A stretch of DNA of 33,646 bases from Oligoflexia bacterium. GTDB lineage: Bacteria; Bdellovibrionota; Bdellovibrionia; JABDDW01. A program made the translations under genes and the position numbers. The stretch covers positions 1 to 33,646 of the forward strand of contig JADLCR010000014.1 of assembly GCA_020847095.1 (NCBI GenBank). Reading direction: 5' to 3'. Positions 17,325 to 24,140 of the stretch are shown piece after piece. Position 1 is the stretch's first letter. Every line of letters starts with the position of its first letter. The notes under the pieces are model-generated. The model worked only from the letters and a program-made list of their open reading frames with translations. It was not told where the DNA came from and ran no database searches.

Positions 17325-18413
17325 ATGTGGGGAGTTGGCAGAAAACTGTGGGGAACAGTTTTCTTATGTATTTTATTCGTTACAAGTGCTGGGTCTGCTG
17401 AAATTTTTGTAGCAGACTCGGCGCCCTCTTTTGAATTTAAAAATTGCAACCAAGAAGATATTTGGACCCGGGCATGTGCTAAAAGCTCTCGCCCAGGCGG
17501 ATACTGGCAAGACTCCACCGGCCGTGGTCTTTCTGCCGGTCAAATTACAGCCTATCTCAAACATGCAAAACTCAACGGCGCTAATCTTAAAGAAGCGGCA
17601 AGAGACGGCTACAGCCGCTTTTTATCTTCTAATATTGACGCTCTGGTTTTGCTAAAATTCATTCAACAATCGATGGACCCACAGTTCGCAGATGGATGGG
17701 ATCAAACCCTTAAGAGCTATGTTCTCTTGCAACCAAGCGAATATGCAAAAATGCTAAAAGCCGAATCCAAGCCGCTTGACCAATTGATCGAAGAACAAGT
17801 TTTTTGGCGTTGGCTCCCCCATCACCATTGTAAAAATCAAAACCACTCCCATGGAGATATCATACCCAACGCCTTCTATGAGCCCACGACTCAAACGATT
17901 GTGCCGACTCCAGCGTTAGTGAGTGCGAGCGGATTTTCGAGTTACTCTCTGCTTTACGTGGTGGCCCATGAAATTGGCCATCACCTGGATCCGGCTCGAG
18001 GCCCGTCGATACAAGACGGGGCACTCATTTTAAGTCACCTTCTCGAAAATGGAACTTCTAAGCCATTGCCTACAATGCGATCGGTTAATTACAATAGAGA
18101 AACCTGGCAATGCCTTGCACACACATTAGAACCAAGTGTGTTCTTCGCCGAAGAATATGCGGACTGGATTGCGGCTCTAGTCTTGAATGAAAAAATAAAA
18201 ACCATATCAGACCCCAATGAAAAAACTTTGTTTGCCGTCAATGCCACCAGATTTTTTTGCGATGAACTCGACAACGATAATAGAGGGTCGAGACATAGTC
18301 TTCCGCGTTTTCGAATCATGAGAATTTTTAGACAACCAGAACTTCGCTCGGCACTTGGTTGTAGTTCGACAGTCACCGAATTCGGAAAGACCGTACAGGC
18401 GTGCCGGCCATAA
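17325..18413 (+). CDS. Compact exported M13 (neprilysin/PepO-like) metallopeptidase
   Basis: This 362-residue protein has a signal peptide (MWGVGRKLWGTVFLCILFVT, then SAGSA). Several blocks match M13 metallopeptidases in the right order: NAFYEPTTQTIVPTPALV (substrate-binding Asn-Ala plus the IV-P strand), zinc motif HEIGHH at residues 215-220, EEYAD at 276-280 (third ligand Glu and the supporting Asp, as in the ENIAD of neprilysin), and near the end PRFRI, then RSALGC. M13 enzymes are normally about 650-750 residues, so most of the large N-terminal cap domain is missing. That could open the active site to larger substrates. Several Cys suggest disulfides. A bidirectional terminator lies immediately after the stop. 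Confidence 0.75.
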   Translation: MWGVGRKLWGTVFLCILFVTSAGSAEIFVADSAPSFEFKNCNQEDIWTRACAKSSRPGGYWQDSTGRGLSAGQITAYLKHAKLNGANLKEAARDGYSRFLSSNIDALVLLKFIQQSMDPQFADGWDQTLKSYVLLQPSEYAKMLKAESKPLDQLIEEQVFWRWLPHHHCKNQNHSHGDIIPNAFYEPTTQTIVPTPALVSASGFSSYSLLYVVAHEIGHHLDPARGPSIQDGALILSHLLENGTSKPLPTMRSVNYNRETWQCLAHTLEPSVFFAEEYADWIAALVLNEKIKTISDPNEKTLFAVNATRFFCDELDNDNRGSRHSLPRFRIMRIFRQPELRSALGCSSTVTEFGKTVQACRP

Positions 18414-18445
18414 AAAAAGGCCGCATTTAACTGCGGCCCGTTTTT
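18412..18445. terminator. Bidirectional terminator between convergent genes
   Basis: Stem GGCCGCA / TGCGGCC with a 6-nt loop (18419-18438), flanked by A7 on the left and T5 on the right. It serves the rightward M13-like gene and the leftward small secreted protein gene. Confidence 0.88.
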
Positions 18446-18469
18446 CAAGATTTCAATTTAAATCAAGAC

Positions 18470-18892
18470 TTAATAGCGAACGCATTCCAAACTTGCAGTT
18501 ACCGGACCTTGATCTTTGCCGATAAGGACGGTTGCCGTTTGAAGTCCTGTGGCTTTCTTGGAATCCACAAAATTAATAACGCCTTCATAACGAACACGGG
18601 TCACTTGCCGCCCCCAAGTCATTTGAAGCTCAGCGGAATATTTGTAGCCCTGGCTGTCCGCTTTCAATTCAACATTTTGAAGCTCGAGCCCTTCGGTTTC
18701 GGCTTGAGGATCATACTCAGGGCCAACCCAAATACGATTTTCGGAGACACTAATTGCCAAGAATCCCTCTCCGCTCTGTGAGCTGCAAACCACACTGGGA
18801 TTGACAACAACCGATTCAACGGAGTCTTGAGCCATAGCCAAGCTTCCTGAAGTCCATACAAGCGCTGTAATGATTAGTAGTAATTTGTTCAT
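18470..18892 (-). CDS. Small exported protein with one Cys near each end
   Basis: I chose the ATG at 18892 (140 residues) because AAGGAG lies upstream and the product then starts MNKLLLIITALVWTSGSLAMA, a clean signal peptide ending AMA-QD. The open frame could begin 8 codons earlier, but that would overlap the Shine-Dalgarno. The mature part is about 120 residues and predicted beta-rich. It has one Cys near its start (PSVVCSSQ) and one four residues from the end (LECVRY), which could form a disulfide. No known family is recognised. It is isolated, and its convergent neighbour shares its terminator. Confidence 0.8.
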   Translation of the reverse strand: MNKLLLIITALVWTSGSLAMAQDSVESVVVNPSVVCSSQSGEGFLAISVSENRIWVGPEYDPQAETEGLELQNVELKADSQGYKYSAELQMTWGRQVTRVRYEGVINFVDSKKATGLQTATVLIGKDQGPVTASLECVRY

Positions 18893-19064
18893 CTCATCTC
18901 TCCTTAATTTAAGCATTTCGATTTCTTTCAGCGGAGATGCAATTTCAAATCCTCTTTATTAATGACCTGGCGGTAACCCCTCAACTTATTGAAATCACTT
19001 AATTTAATGTCCTTTATCGATGGGCTTTTCATGACGATAAGTGAAGAGGCGGAGGTACGGGGTT

Positions 19065-19676
19065 ATGTCGCGATACATTTTCTATGTGGCAGCATTTATC
19101 ACAATCGTAGGATTGGGATTTCTCTATCAAAATTGTGGAAGCTCTCAGTTTGCTACGCTGACCGGCGATGGAATGATTGGTACGGCCGTGAGTAGTGACA
19201 GTCTAAATAACGAAAATTCAGACGTGGCGATGGCGCTGTTTAGAGAAGAACCCAGTCCACAAGCGACAAAGCCACCACTGCCCGATCCCATTCCAGGCGG
19301 AAATATTTTGATGCCGGGATTTTGGGGCGGCAAAGGCGCCGGTGCCAATGTGGCTCAAAGGGTGACAAGGTTTAAATTTAACTGCGGCGAAGGTGAGTTT
19401 GAAGGGCCGTTTATTTTTGGGTTGAATGGTAGTTTCTTTTTCAAGGGAACATTAACATTAGGACCAACGGTGGACTCGCGGCGCCCCGCTTTTGAAACCG
19501 TAGCTATTTTCAAGGGAAAAATTGGTGATGGCGAGGGAGTTTCAATACTTCCCCGGGCACCATCAGAAATGGAACTTAATGTTTTCTATGCAGTGCCAGG
19601 CCGACGAGAAGTCAGACTCCTTGGACCGTTTATTCTTCAGTCAGCTCAAGAACCACTTATTGGGCAATGCAAATAG
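19065..19676 (+). CDS. QNC-anchored exported protein of unknown function
   Basis: I prefer ATG 19065 over GTG 19041 because GGAGGT sits 8-9 nt upstream. The 203-residue product starts MSRYIFYVAAFITIVGLGFL and then YQNCGSSQF. The Cys after a hydrophobic stretch suggests a lipoprotein, but the -1 Asn and -2 Gln do not fit the usual lipobox. A Pro-rich linker (about residues 60-85) leads to a predicted beta-rich domain bounded by FNCGEG and a terminal GQCK. The next gene starts 35 nt downstream, in the same direction, with the same YQNCGSS signature, so the two are probably an operon. Confidence 0.8.
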   Translation: MSRYIFYVAAFITIVGLGFLYQNCGSSQFATLTGDGMIGTAVSSDSLNNENSDVAMALFREEPSPQATKPPLPDPIPGGNILMPGFWGGKGAGANVAQRVTRFKFNCGEGEFEGPFIFGLNGSFFFKGTLTLGPTVDSRRPAFETVAIFKGKIGDGEGVSILPRAPSEMELNVFYAVPGRREVRLLGPFILQSAQEPLIGQCK

Positions 19677-19711
19677 CTGATTTTGCGTGGCTGGAAGTTG
19701 TCGAGAAGTAA

Positions 19712-21058
19712 ATGATTTTAAAAGCGATTGCAATATTTAGTGCCCTAGTTTTGGTTGTTGTCTATCAAAACTGTGGCTCTTCTCCGAGCTACCGGTCTAA
19801 CATGAAAGGTAACTCATCAACTCCAAGTGACTTTTTGCCCGAACCTTCACAAATAACACAGATAACTCTAAAGGAGATCATTGAGACTGATGATTTTAGC
19901 TCCCTACTTCAGGGGAAAATTAATGCGGCTGCGCAAAATGTAAGCCCCGGTCAATACCATCAGATATTAATTCCCGGTGGAACCTTTCAACTGAGCAAAT
20001 CCATTGTATTGGAATCGAATGTGTGGATAAAAGGCGAGGGAGTTCAGGGGCAAAATTCCACCCACCTCGTTTTGAGCCCTACCGCTTTGCTTTCAACTTT
20101 TAGCAATTCTATTCCAGTCTCAAAAACGGTTTTCATTGCTGAAAAAAAGGATCACATCGTACTCTCCGACTTTACACTGGATGTTAACAGCAATAATCAC
20201 GAGTCTTTCAGAGCGAACCCACAGGATCGGGCACTTACCGCGATCACTTTGATTGACACTTCACACTCCACGTTCTGGAAACTGTCAATCAAGGGATTCG
20301 GCAAAATGGTGGGCAGCACTGGGGGACAAGGAATTTTGCTTTCCGCTAATTCGGGCGGCGGAACTCATCACAATCGTTTTAAGGAAATTAAGTTATTAGA
20401 TGATTTAAGTGTCGCTCACTTTGGAATCCGACTTACAACGGACTGGGTTTCGGAATTGCCAGATGAAGTGTTTCCGGAGCTACTTACTCATAATTCGATT
20501 GCCGAGTCCTATTTCACCGGATGTTTATGGAATACAGTTGAAATTGCCGGTCCGGGAACCAAATTCAACCGTGTCGAAAAAAATCGTTTTAATCATGTCT
20601 ACCTCACCGCGTTTGAATCGGACAAAGGCGCGAAAAATAATACCTTTAATGAAAATGTCATCGAGTCCATTTATAAAAGTCCTTTAAAATCGGGGCTCTA
20701 TTTGATGCGCGATCAGGGCTATCCTCCCAATTTCGGTGGAGATCGCAATCCTGAACGGTTTACATTTGGTAATGAGTTTATTGGAAACATCTTCTTAGGA
20801 AATCCATTTGGGGAATCGCTTGCGGAATCGGGAAACGGAATCGGAGCATTTCGATTAGTAAGAAGTCGAAACATAAAAATTGAAGGAAACCAAATTCAAA
20901 TGAAGGCAGCACGGGATTGGGAACAAGTTCCTTTCTTAAGCCTGCAATTCGAAACCGACGATGATAGTGCAATCTTGGGTTCCAACCTCTGCCTCACCAC
21001 CAACGGAATTCAGCGATCACCTTGCGTGCATTCAAAAATTGAAGACAAAGAGCCGTAA
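19712..21058 (+). CDS. QNC-anchored parallel beta-helix protein
   Basis: The 448-residue product begins MILKAIAIFSALVLVVVYQN and then CGSS, the same anchor motif as its upstream neighbour and the subtilase. From about residue 85 it shows a repeating pattern of short beta-strands and Asn-rich turns (for example VWIKGEGVQG, then FWKLSIKGFGKM, then HNRFKEIKLLDD, FNRVEKNRFNHV and NNTFNENVIESI). This is typical of right-handed beta-helix or pectate-lyase-like folds. Such proteins often bind or cleave polysaccharides. No specific catalytic residues can be assigned, so a structural or adhesive role is equally possible. GAGAAG precedes the ATG. Confidence 0.78.
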   Translation: MILKAIAIFSALVLVVVYQNCGSSPSYRSNMKGNSSTPSDFLPEPSQITQITLKEIIETDDFSSLLQGKINAAAQNVSPGQYHQILIPGGTFQLSKSIVLESNVWIKGEGVQGQNSTHLVLSPTALLSTFSNSIPVSKTVFIAEKKDHIVLSDFTLDVNSNNHESFRANPQDRALTAITLIDTSHSTFWKLSIKGFGKMVGSTGGQGILLSANSGGGTHHNRFKEIKLLDDLSVAHFGIRLTTDWVSELPDEVFPELLTHNSIAESYFTGCLWNTVEIAGPGTKFNRVEKNRFNHVYLTAFESDKGAKNNTFNENVIESIYKSPLKSGLYLMRDQGYPPNFGGDRNPERFTFGNEFIGNIFLGNPFGESLAESGNGIGAFRLVRSRNIKIEGNQIQMKAARDWEQVPFLSLQFETDDDSAILGSNLCLTTNGIQRSPCVHSKIEDKEP

Positions 21059-21076
21059 GCTTAAACCACAAGCTAA

Positions 21077-21128
21077 TTACCACTCGCTTTTAGTAAATGA
21101 TCACTGGTACAGTCTGAGCCTCGTAGCC
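21077..21128. repeat. Degenerate copy A of the tRNA-Leu downstream repeat
   Basis: The first 29 bases differ from copy C (starting 21355) at only one position, and GAGCCTCGTAGC recurs exactly 39 bases into each copy without gaps. The hairpin arm sequence between them has lost its pairing, and the tRNA 3' fragment is absent. Confidence 0.8.
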
Positions 21129-21130
21129 AT

Positions 21131-21210
21131 TGCTCTTAGTAAATGATCACCAAGACAACCCGAGCCTCTCGCTTCGCTCGCTCGGGTTGTGGTGCGCGAG
21201 GGGGGATTTG
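21131..21210 (-). repeat. Copy B: repeat, hairpin and tRNA-Leu 3'-end fragment
   Basis: It contains the shared TTAGTAAATGATCAC block, a hairpin with 11-bp arms (ACAACCCGAGC 21155-21165, GCTCGGGTTGT 21180-21190), and a 21-nt exact copy (21190-21210) of the 3' end of tRNA-Leu including CCA, acceptor strand and part of the T-arm. The tRNA body is missing beyond that. The minus strand orientation is that of the tRNA. Confidence 0.85.
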
Positions 21211-21264
21211 GCTACTTTGTCGTTCGCCTCCGGCTCGCTCCTGCGTAGCCTCTCCTCGTTCGCT

Positions 21265-21287
21265 AAATCAGACTTCCTGTCTGATTT
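21265..21287. repeat. 9-bp hairpin between repeat copies
   Basis: Arms AAATCAGAC and GTCTGATTT with loop TTCCT. ATCAGACTT recurs at about 21335. It lies in the unexplained 21211-21354 stretch between copies B and C, in which I see no gene. Confidence 0.5.
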
Positions 21288-21354
21288 TGCGCTCACTCGA
21301 TTCAAATGTATTTGGTGAGAGGCAACTGATTTTAGATCAGACTTGAACGCAAGT

Positions 21355-21413
21355 TTACCACCCGCTTTTAGTAAATGATCACTATGAAAGCTCGAGCCTC
21401 GTAGCTCGAGCTT
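21355..21413 (-). repeat. Copy C: repeat and hairpin directly after tRNA-Leu
   Basis: This is the intact 3' flank of the tRNA. On the minus strand the CCA end runs into a hairpin with 11-bp arms (AAAGCTCGAGC 21387-21397, GCTCGAGCTTT 21404-21414; loop 6 nt), then the conserved block ending at 21355. The arms differ from copy B but still pair, which points to a selected structure such as a terminator or processing signal. Confidence 0.8.
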
Positions 21414-21496
21414 TGGTGCGCGAGGGGGGATTTGAACCCCCATGGTTTCCCGCTAGAACCTGAATCTAGTGCGTCTGCCAGTTTCGCCACTCGCGC
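21414..21496 (-). tRNA. tRNA-Leu (CAG)
   Basis: The minus strand folds with acceptor GCGCGAG/CTCGCGC, discriminator A and encoded CCA. It has the anticodon stem CTAGA/TCTAG with loop TTCAGGT (anticodon CAG), a long variable arm (CGGGAAACCAT region) typical of a class II tRNA, and T-arm GGGGG/CCCCC with loop TTCAAAT. Confidence 0.95.
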
Positions 21497-21502
21497 CAAT
21501 GG

Positions 21503-21516
21503 TTGAATTAATTCAA
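21503..21516. repeat. 14-bp perfect palindrome in the tRNA-Leu leader
   Basis: TTGAATTAATTCAA lies between the -10 box and the tRNA 5' end, about 6 nt before the tRNA. It is about where transcription should start, so it could be an operator or a leader hairpin. Confidence 0.6.
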
Positions 21517-21546
21517 GATATAGAGTGCAAGCGCGGACCTTGTCAA
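21517..21546 (-). promoter_or_regulatory. Promoter of tRNA-Leu
   Basis: On the minus strand, perfect TTGACA (complement of 21541-21546), an 18-nt spacer and TATATC (complement of 21517-21522). It lies just downstream of the EVE-domain gene stop. Confidence 0.65.
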
Positions 21547-21549
21547 ATT

Positions 21550-21954
21550 TCAAAGGCCCAGCAATTCAAGCAGCCTCTTGGCCTCAGATTCAGCTACCGG
21601 GCTCACGGATAATCGACCTTGTTTAACAAGTACAAGGCCCTTTAACTTACTGTCCGCCTTAATTTGACTAAGAGTGAGGGGCCTAGGAGCCATTTGGCCA
21701 AATCCAATTTTTACAACCGACCAATCTTCGCTTGTCGAGGGATCCGGGTACGCTTCGCCTAAAATTTTACATACACCCACTATTCGCTTTTCTTCACCGG
21801 TATGAAAGAAAAATGCCAAGTCCCCTGTCTTCATGAGCCTCAGGTTATTACGCGCCTGGTAGTTTCGGATCCCATCCCAAACCGTGGTTCTTTGACTTTT
21901 AAGGTCTAGCAAAGAATATGTTTCCGGTTCAGATTTTAAGATCCAATAATTCAT
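21550..21954 (-). CDS. EVE-domain (PUA-like) protein
   Basis: This 134-residue cytoplasmic protein opens with NYWILKSEPETYSLLDL and WDGIRNYQARNNLR, followed by GDLAFFFHTG and IVGVCKILGEAYPDP. These are the defining motifs of the EVE domain, a fold related to PUA and YTH domains that binds modified bases. Stand-alone EVE proteins of this type are widespread but their ligand is generally unassigned. It is slightly shorter than the usual 150 or so. It is divergent from rnr with about 65 nt between the starts. AGGAG lies a little far upstream of the ATG. Confidence 0.9.
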   Translation of the reverse strand: MNYWILKSEPETYSLLDLKSQRTTVWDGIRNYQARNNLRLMKTGDLAFFFHTGEEKRIVGVCKILGEAYPDPSTSEDWSVVKIGFGQMAPRPLTLSQIKADSKLKGLVLVKQGRLSVSPVAESEAKRLLELLGL

Positions 21955-22019
21955 AGCGCCAAAACTCCTAACAAATTCAGAACGTGACAGATCCTTGGGA
22001 TTCTCGTAAGGTTTGGTAT

Positions 22020-24140
22020 ATGTCTCAAAAACCTAAAAAATCCACCACTTTAACTGGCTTCGTCAAACGCAACCCGGATGGCTTTGGCTTTCTAATCCCT
22101 GACGATCCCGAGCACGTTGACGTCTATCTCCCGCGATGGACTATGAATGGAATTATGAGCGGGGATCGACTCGAGATTCGCCCCAAACGAGAGCGCGACG
22201 GCCGATTTTCAGGGGAAGTTATTAAGGTTTTGAAGCGCGCCACCCAGGTCATTGTGGGCAAGTTTCATAAAGTGGGACTTGAGGGCTCAGGAGTGATTCT
22301 CGATGAGGGGCACGCTTGGGGACATGATCTTCATATTCGAAGCGGTGACACCCGCGACGCCACTGAAGGCCAACTTGTCGTTGTTAAGATTACAGATTTT
22401 CCTGATTCAGAAGACGGATTTGCCGGAGAAGTTATTGAAGTTCTCGGTGAACACGGCGATCCCTTGCTAGATACAAAATCTTGCCTTTATCGAGCCAATA
22501 TCCCGATTGAGTTTTCTCCAGAAACTTTGCGTCAGGTCGAAACCATTCCTGATCAAGTTCAAGAAACAGATTTCGCCAATCGAAAAGATTTACGCCGTCT
22601 CCCCTTTGTCACCATTGATGGTGCCACTGCACGCGACTTTGATGACGCCGTTTGCGCTCAAAAGGAATCAAGCGGGTTTCGAGTATGGGTTGCGATTGCA
22701 GATGTCGCTCATTATGTAAAAGAAGGCACTTCGCTCGATCGAGACGCTTATTCCCGGGGAACCAGTGTCTACTTTCCCGACATGGTTGTTCCGATGCTTC
22801 CAGAAAAATTAAGCAATGGGCTTTGCTCTTTAAACCCTCATGTTCCGCGACTCGCCATGGTGGCCGAAATCACCCTGAATTTTAATGGCGAAGTTGTCGG
22901 GAGCACATTTTACGAAGCGGTTTTCGAAAGCAAACACCGGATGATTTATGGAGAAGTCGAAGACCTCATTAACGGTTCACCCAATCCAAAATACGATGAC
23001 GTTTTACCCAATATTAAGTTGATGGCCGATATTGCCAAAATACTTATGAAAAGACGCTTTCAAGCAGGAAGTCTTGATCTTGAAATTCCCGAAGCGCAGC
23101 TCATCATCGACGGCGCGGGCGTGCCTGTAGATGTCGTGAGAGGCGAGCGACTCTTTGCCCACCGCTTGATTGAAGAGCTTATGCTTCTCGCCAATGTTCA
23201 AGTGGGTAAATTTATATTATCTTCCGGTCGACCTGGAATCTATCGGATCCACGAAGAGCCGTTTCCGGACTCACTTAAGGATTTGGAGTTAATGGGACAT
23301 AACTGGGGCCTTCGGGTTCGATTTCAATCAGGAATGATTCAAAAAAATCTGATGAGGATGCTCGAGCACGTACGTGACAAGCCAGAAGAGAACATACTTT
23401 CTATATTAATTTTAAGATCCATGAAGCAAGCCCAATACTCTCACGAAAACCTCGGACATTTTGGACTCGCGTTTGACTGTTATACCCATTTTACCAGTCC
23501 TATTCGTCGCTACCCTGATCTTATCGTCCATCGCACGTTGAAGAGAATTCTTCACGCGCAAAGACAGGGCTCTCAGGCAGACGAATTAGAAAAAATGATC
23601 ACCGCCGGTCAATGGCTATCAGCATGCGAACAGCGCTCCGTCAAAGCCGAAAGAGAACTCAAGGCTATTAAAAAAGCACGTTTTATGCAGCGATTCATTA
23701 ACCAAGAATTCGACGGTATGGTTACCGGGATTGCGCGATTTGGGGTTTTCGTACAACTGCGCGCCTACGATATCGATGGTCTCGTAAGCATTCAGGGCCT
23801 GAGAGGCGATATTTTTGAATATCACGAGGAAAAATCTAAACTCATCGGACGAAAAACTGGAACTACCGTAAGTCTTGGGGATATGATGCGGGTTAAAGTT
23901 CTCCGGGCTGATCCTGAAGCTCAGGAGATCGATTTTGAATGGGTGGACCAAAAACATGCCCCTGCTCACCACGGGAAGACAGATCGGCCAGACTTTGAAG
24001 AACGCAGCCAGGCTGCGCCACATCGTGGGGGTGTTCGCCACTCACGGTTTTCAAAACATTCTGGAAAGAGCGAAGCTCGGCCAATTCATTCTAAGAAAAA
24101 TCACAAGAAACGAAGTTCTCGAAAACAAAAGCGTCGCTGA
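22020..24140 (+). CDS. rnr: Exoribonuclease R
   Basis: This 706-residue 3'-5' exoribonuclease degrades structured RNA. I chose ATG 22020, with TAAGG upstream, rather than GTG 21984. A cold-shock-like domain (GFVKRNPDGFGFLIPDDPE) is followed by the RNB catalytic domain with FVTIDGATARDFDDAV (metal-binding Asp cluster), then HFTSPIRRYPDLIVHR. An S1 domain (GMVTGIARFGVFVQL) completes the core. The last 60 residues are a His/Lys/Arg-rich tail. This tail is encoded in bases that also encode the N-terminus of the downstream UbiB-like protein in another frame. Confidence 0.97.
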   Translation: MSQKPKKSTTLTGFVKRNPDGFGFLIPDDPEHVDVYLPRWTMNGIMSGDRLEIRPKRERDGRFSGEVIKVLKRATQVIVGKFHKVGLEGSGVILDEGHAWGHDLHIRSGDTRDATEGQLVVVKITDFPDSEDGFAGEVIEVLGEHGDPLLDTKSCLYRANIPIEFSPETLRQVETIPDQVQETDFANRKDLRRLPFVTIDGATARDFDDAVCAQKESSGFRVWVAIADVAHYVKEGTSLDRDAYSRGTSVYFPDMVVPMLPEKLSNGLCSLNPHVPRLAMVAEITLNFNGEVVGSTFYEAVFESKHRMIYGEVEDLINGSPNPKYDDVLPNIKLMADIAKILMKRRFQAGSLDLEIPEAQLIIDGAGVPVDVVRGERLFAHRLIEELMLLANVQVGKFILSSGRPGIYRIHEEPFPDSLKDLELMGHNWGLRVRFQSGMIQKNLMRMLEHVRDKPEENILSILILRSMKQAQYSHENLGHFGLAFDCYTHFTSPIRRYPDLIVHRTLKRILHAQRQGSQADELEKMITAGQWLSACEQRSVKAERELKAIKKARFMQRFINQEFDGMVTGIARFGVFVQLRAYDIDGLVSIQGLRGDIFEYHEEKSKLIGRKTGTTVSLGDMMRVKVLRADPEAQEIDFEWVDQKHAPAHHGKTDRPDFEERSQAAPHRGGVRHSRFSKHSGKSEARPIHSKKNHKKRSSRKQKRR

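Noticed and set aside
21190-21434. attL/attR pair of a small integrated element at tRNA-Leu
   Set aside because: The 21-nt direct repeat fits an att site, but only about 200 bp lie between copies, with no integrase, and the shared sequence extends to the hairpin and flank, which fits duplication better.
21147-21443. 98-codon leftward ORF across the repeats and tRNA-Leu
   Set aside because: It reads through a tRNA gene and repeats; no coding signal.
23619-24041. 140-codon leftward ORF antisense to the rnr/ubiB overlap
   Set aside because: No signal, no family resemblance, and both real genes on the other strand explain the region.
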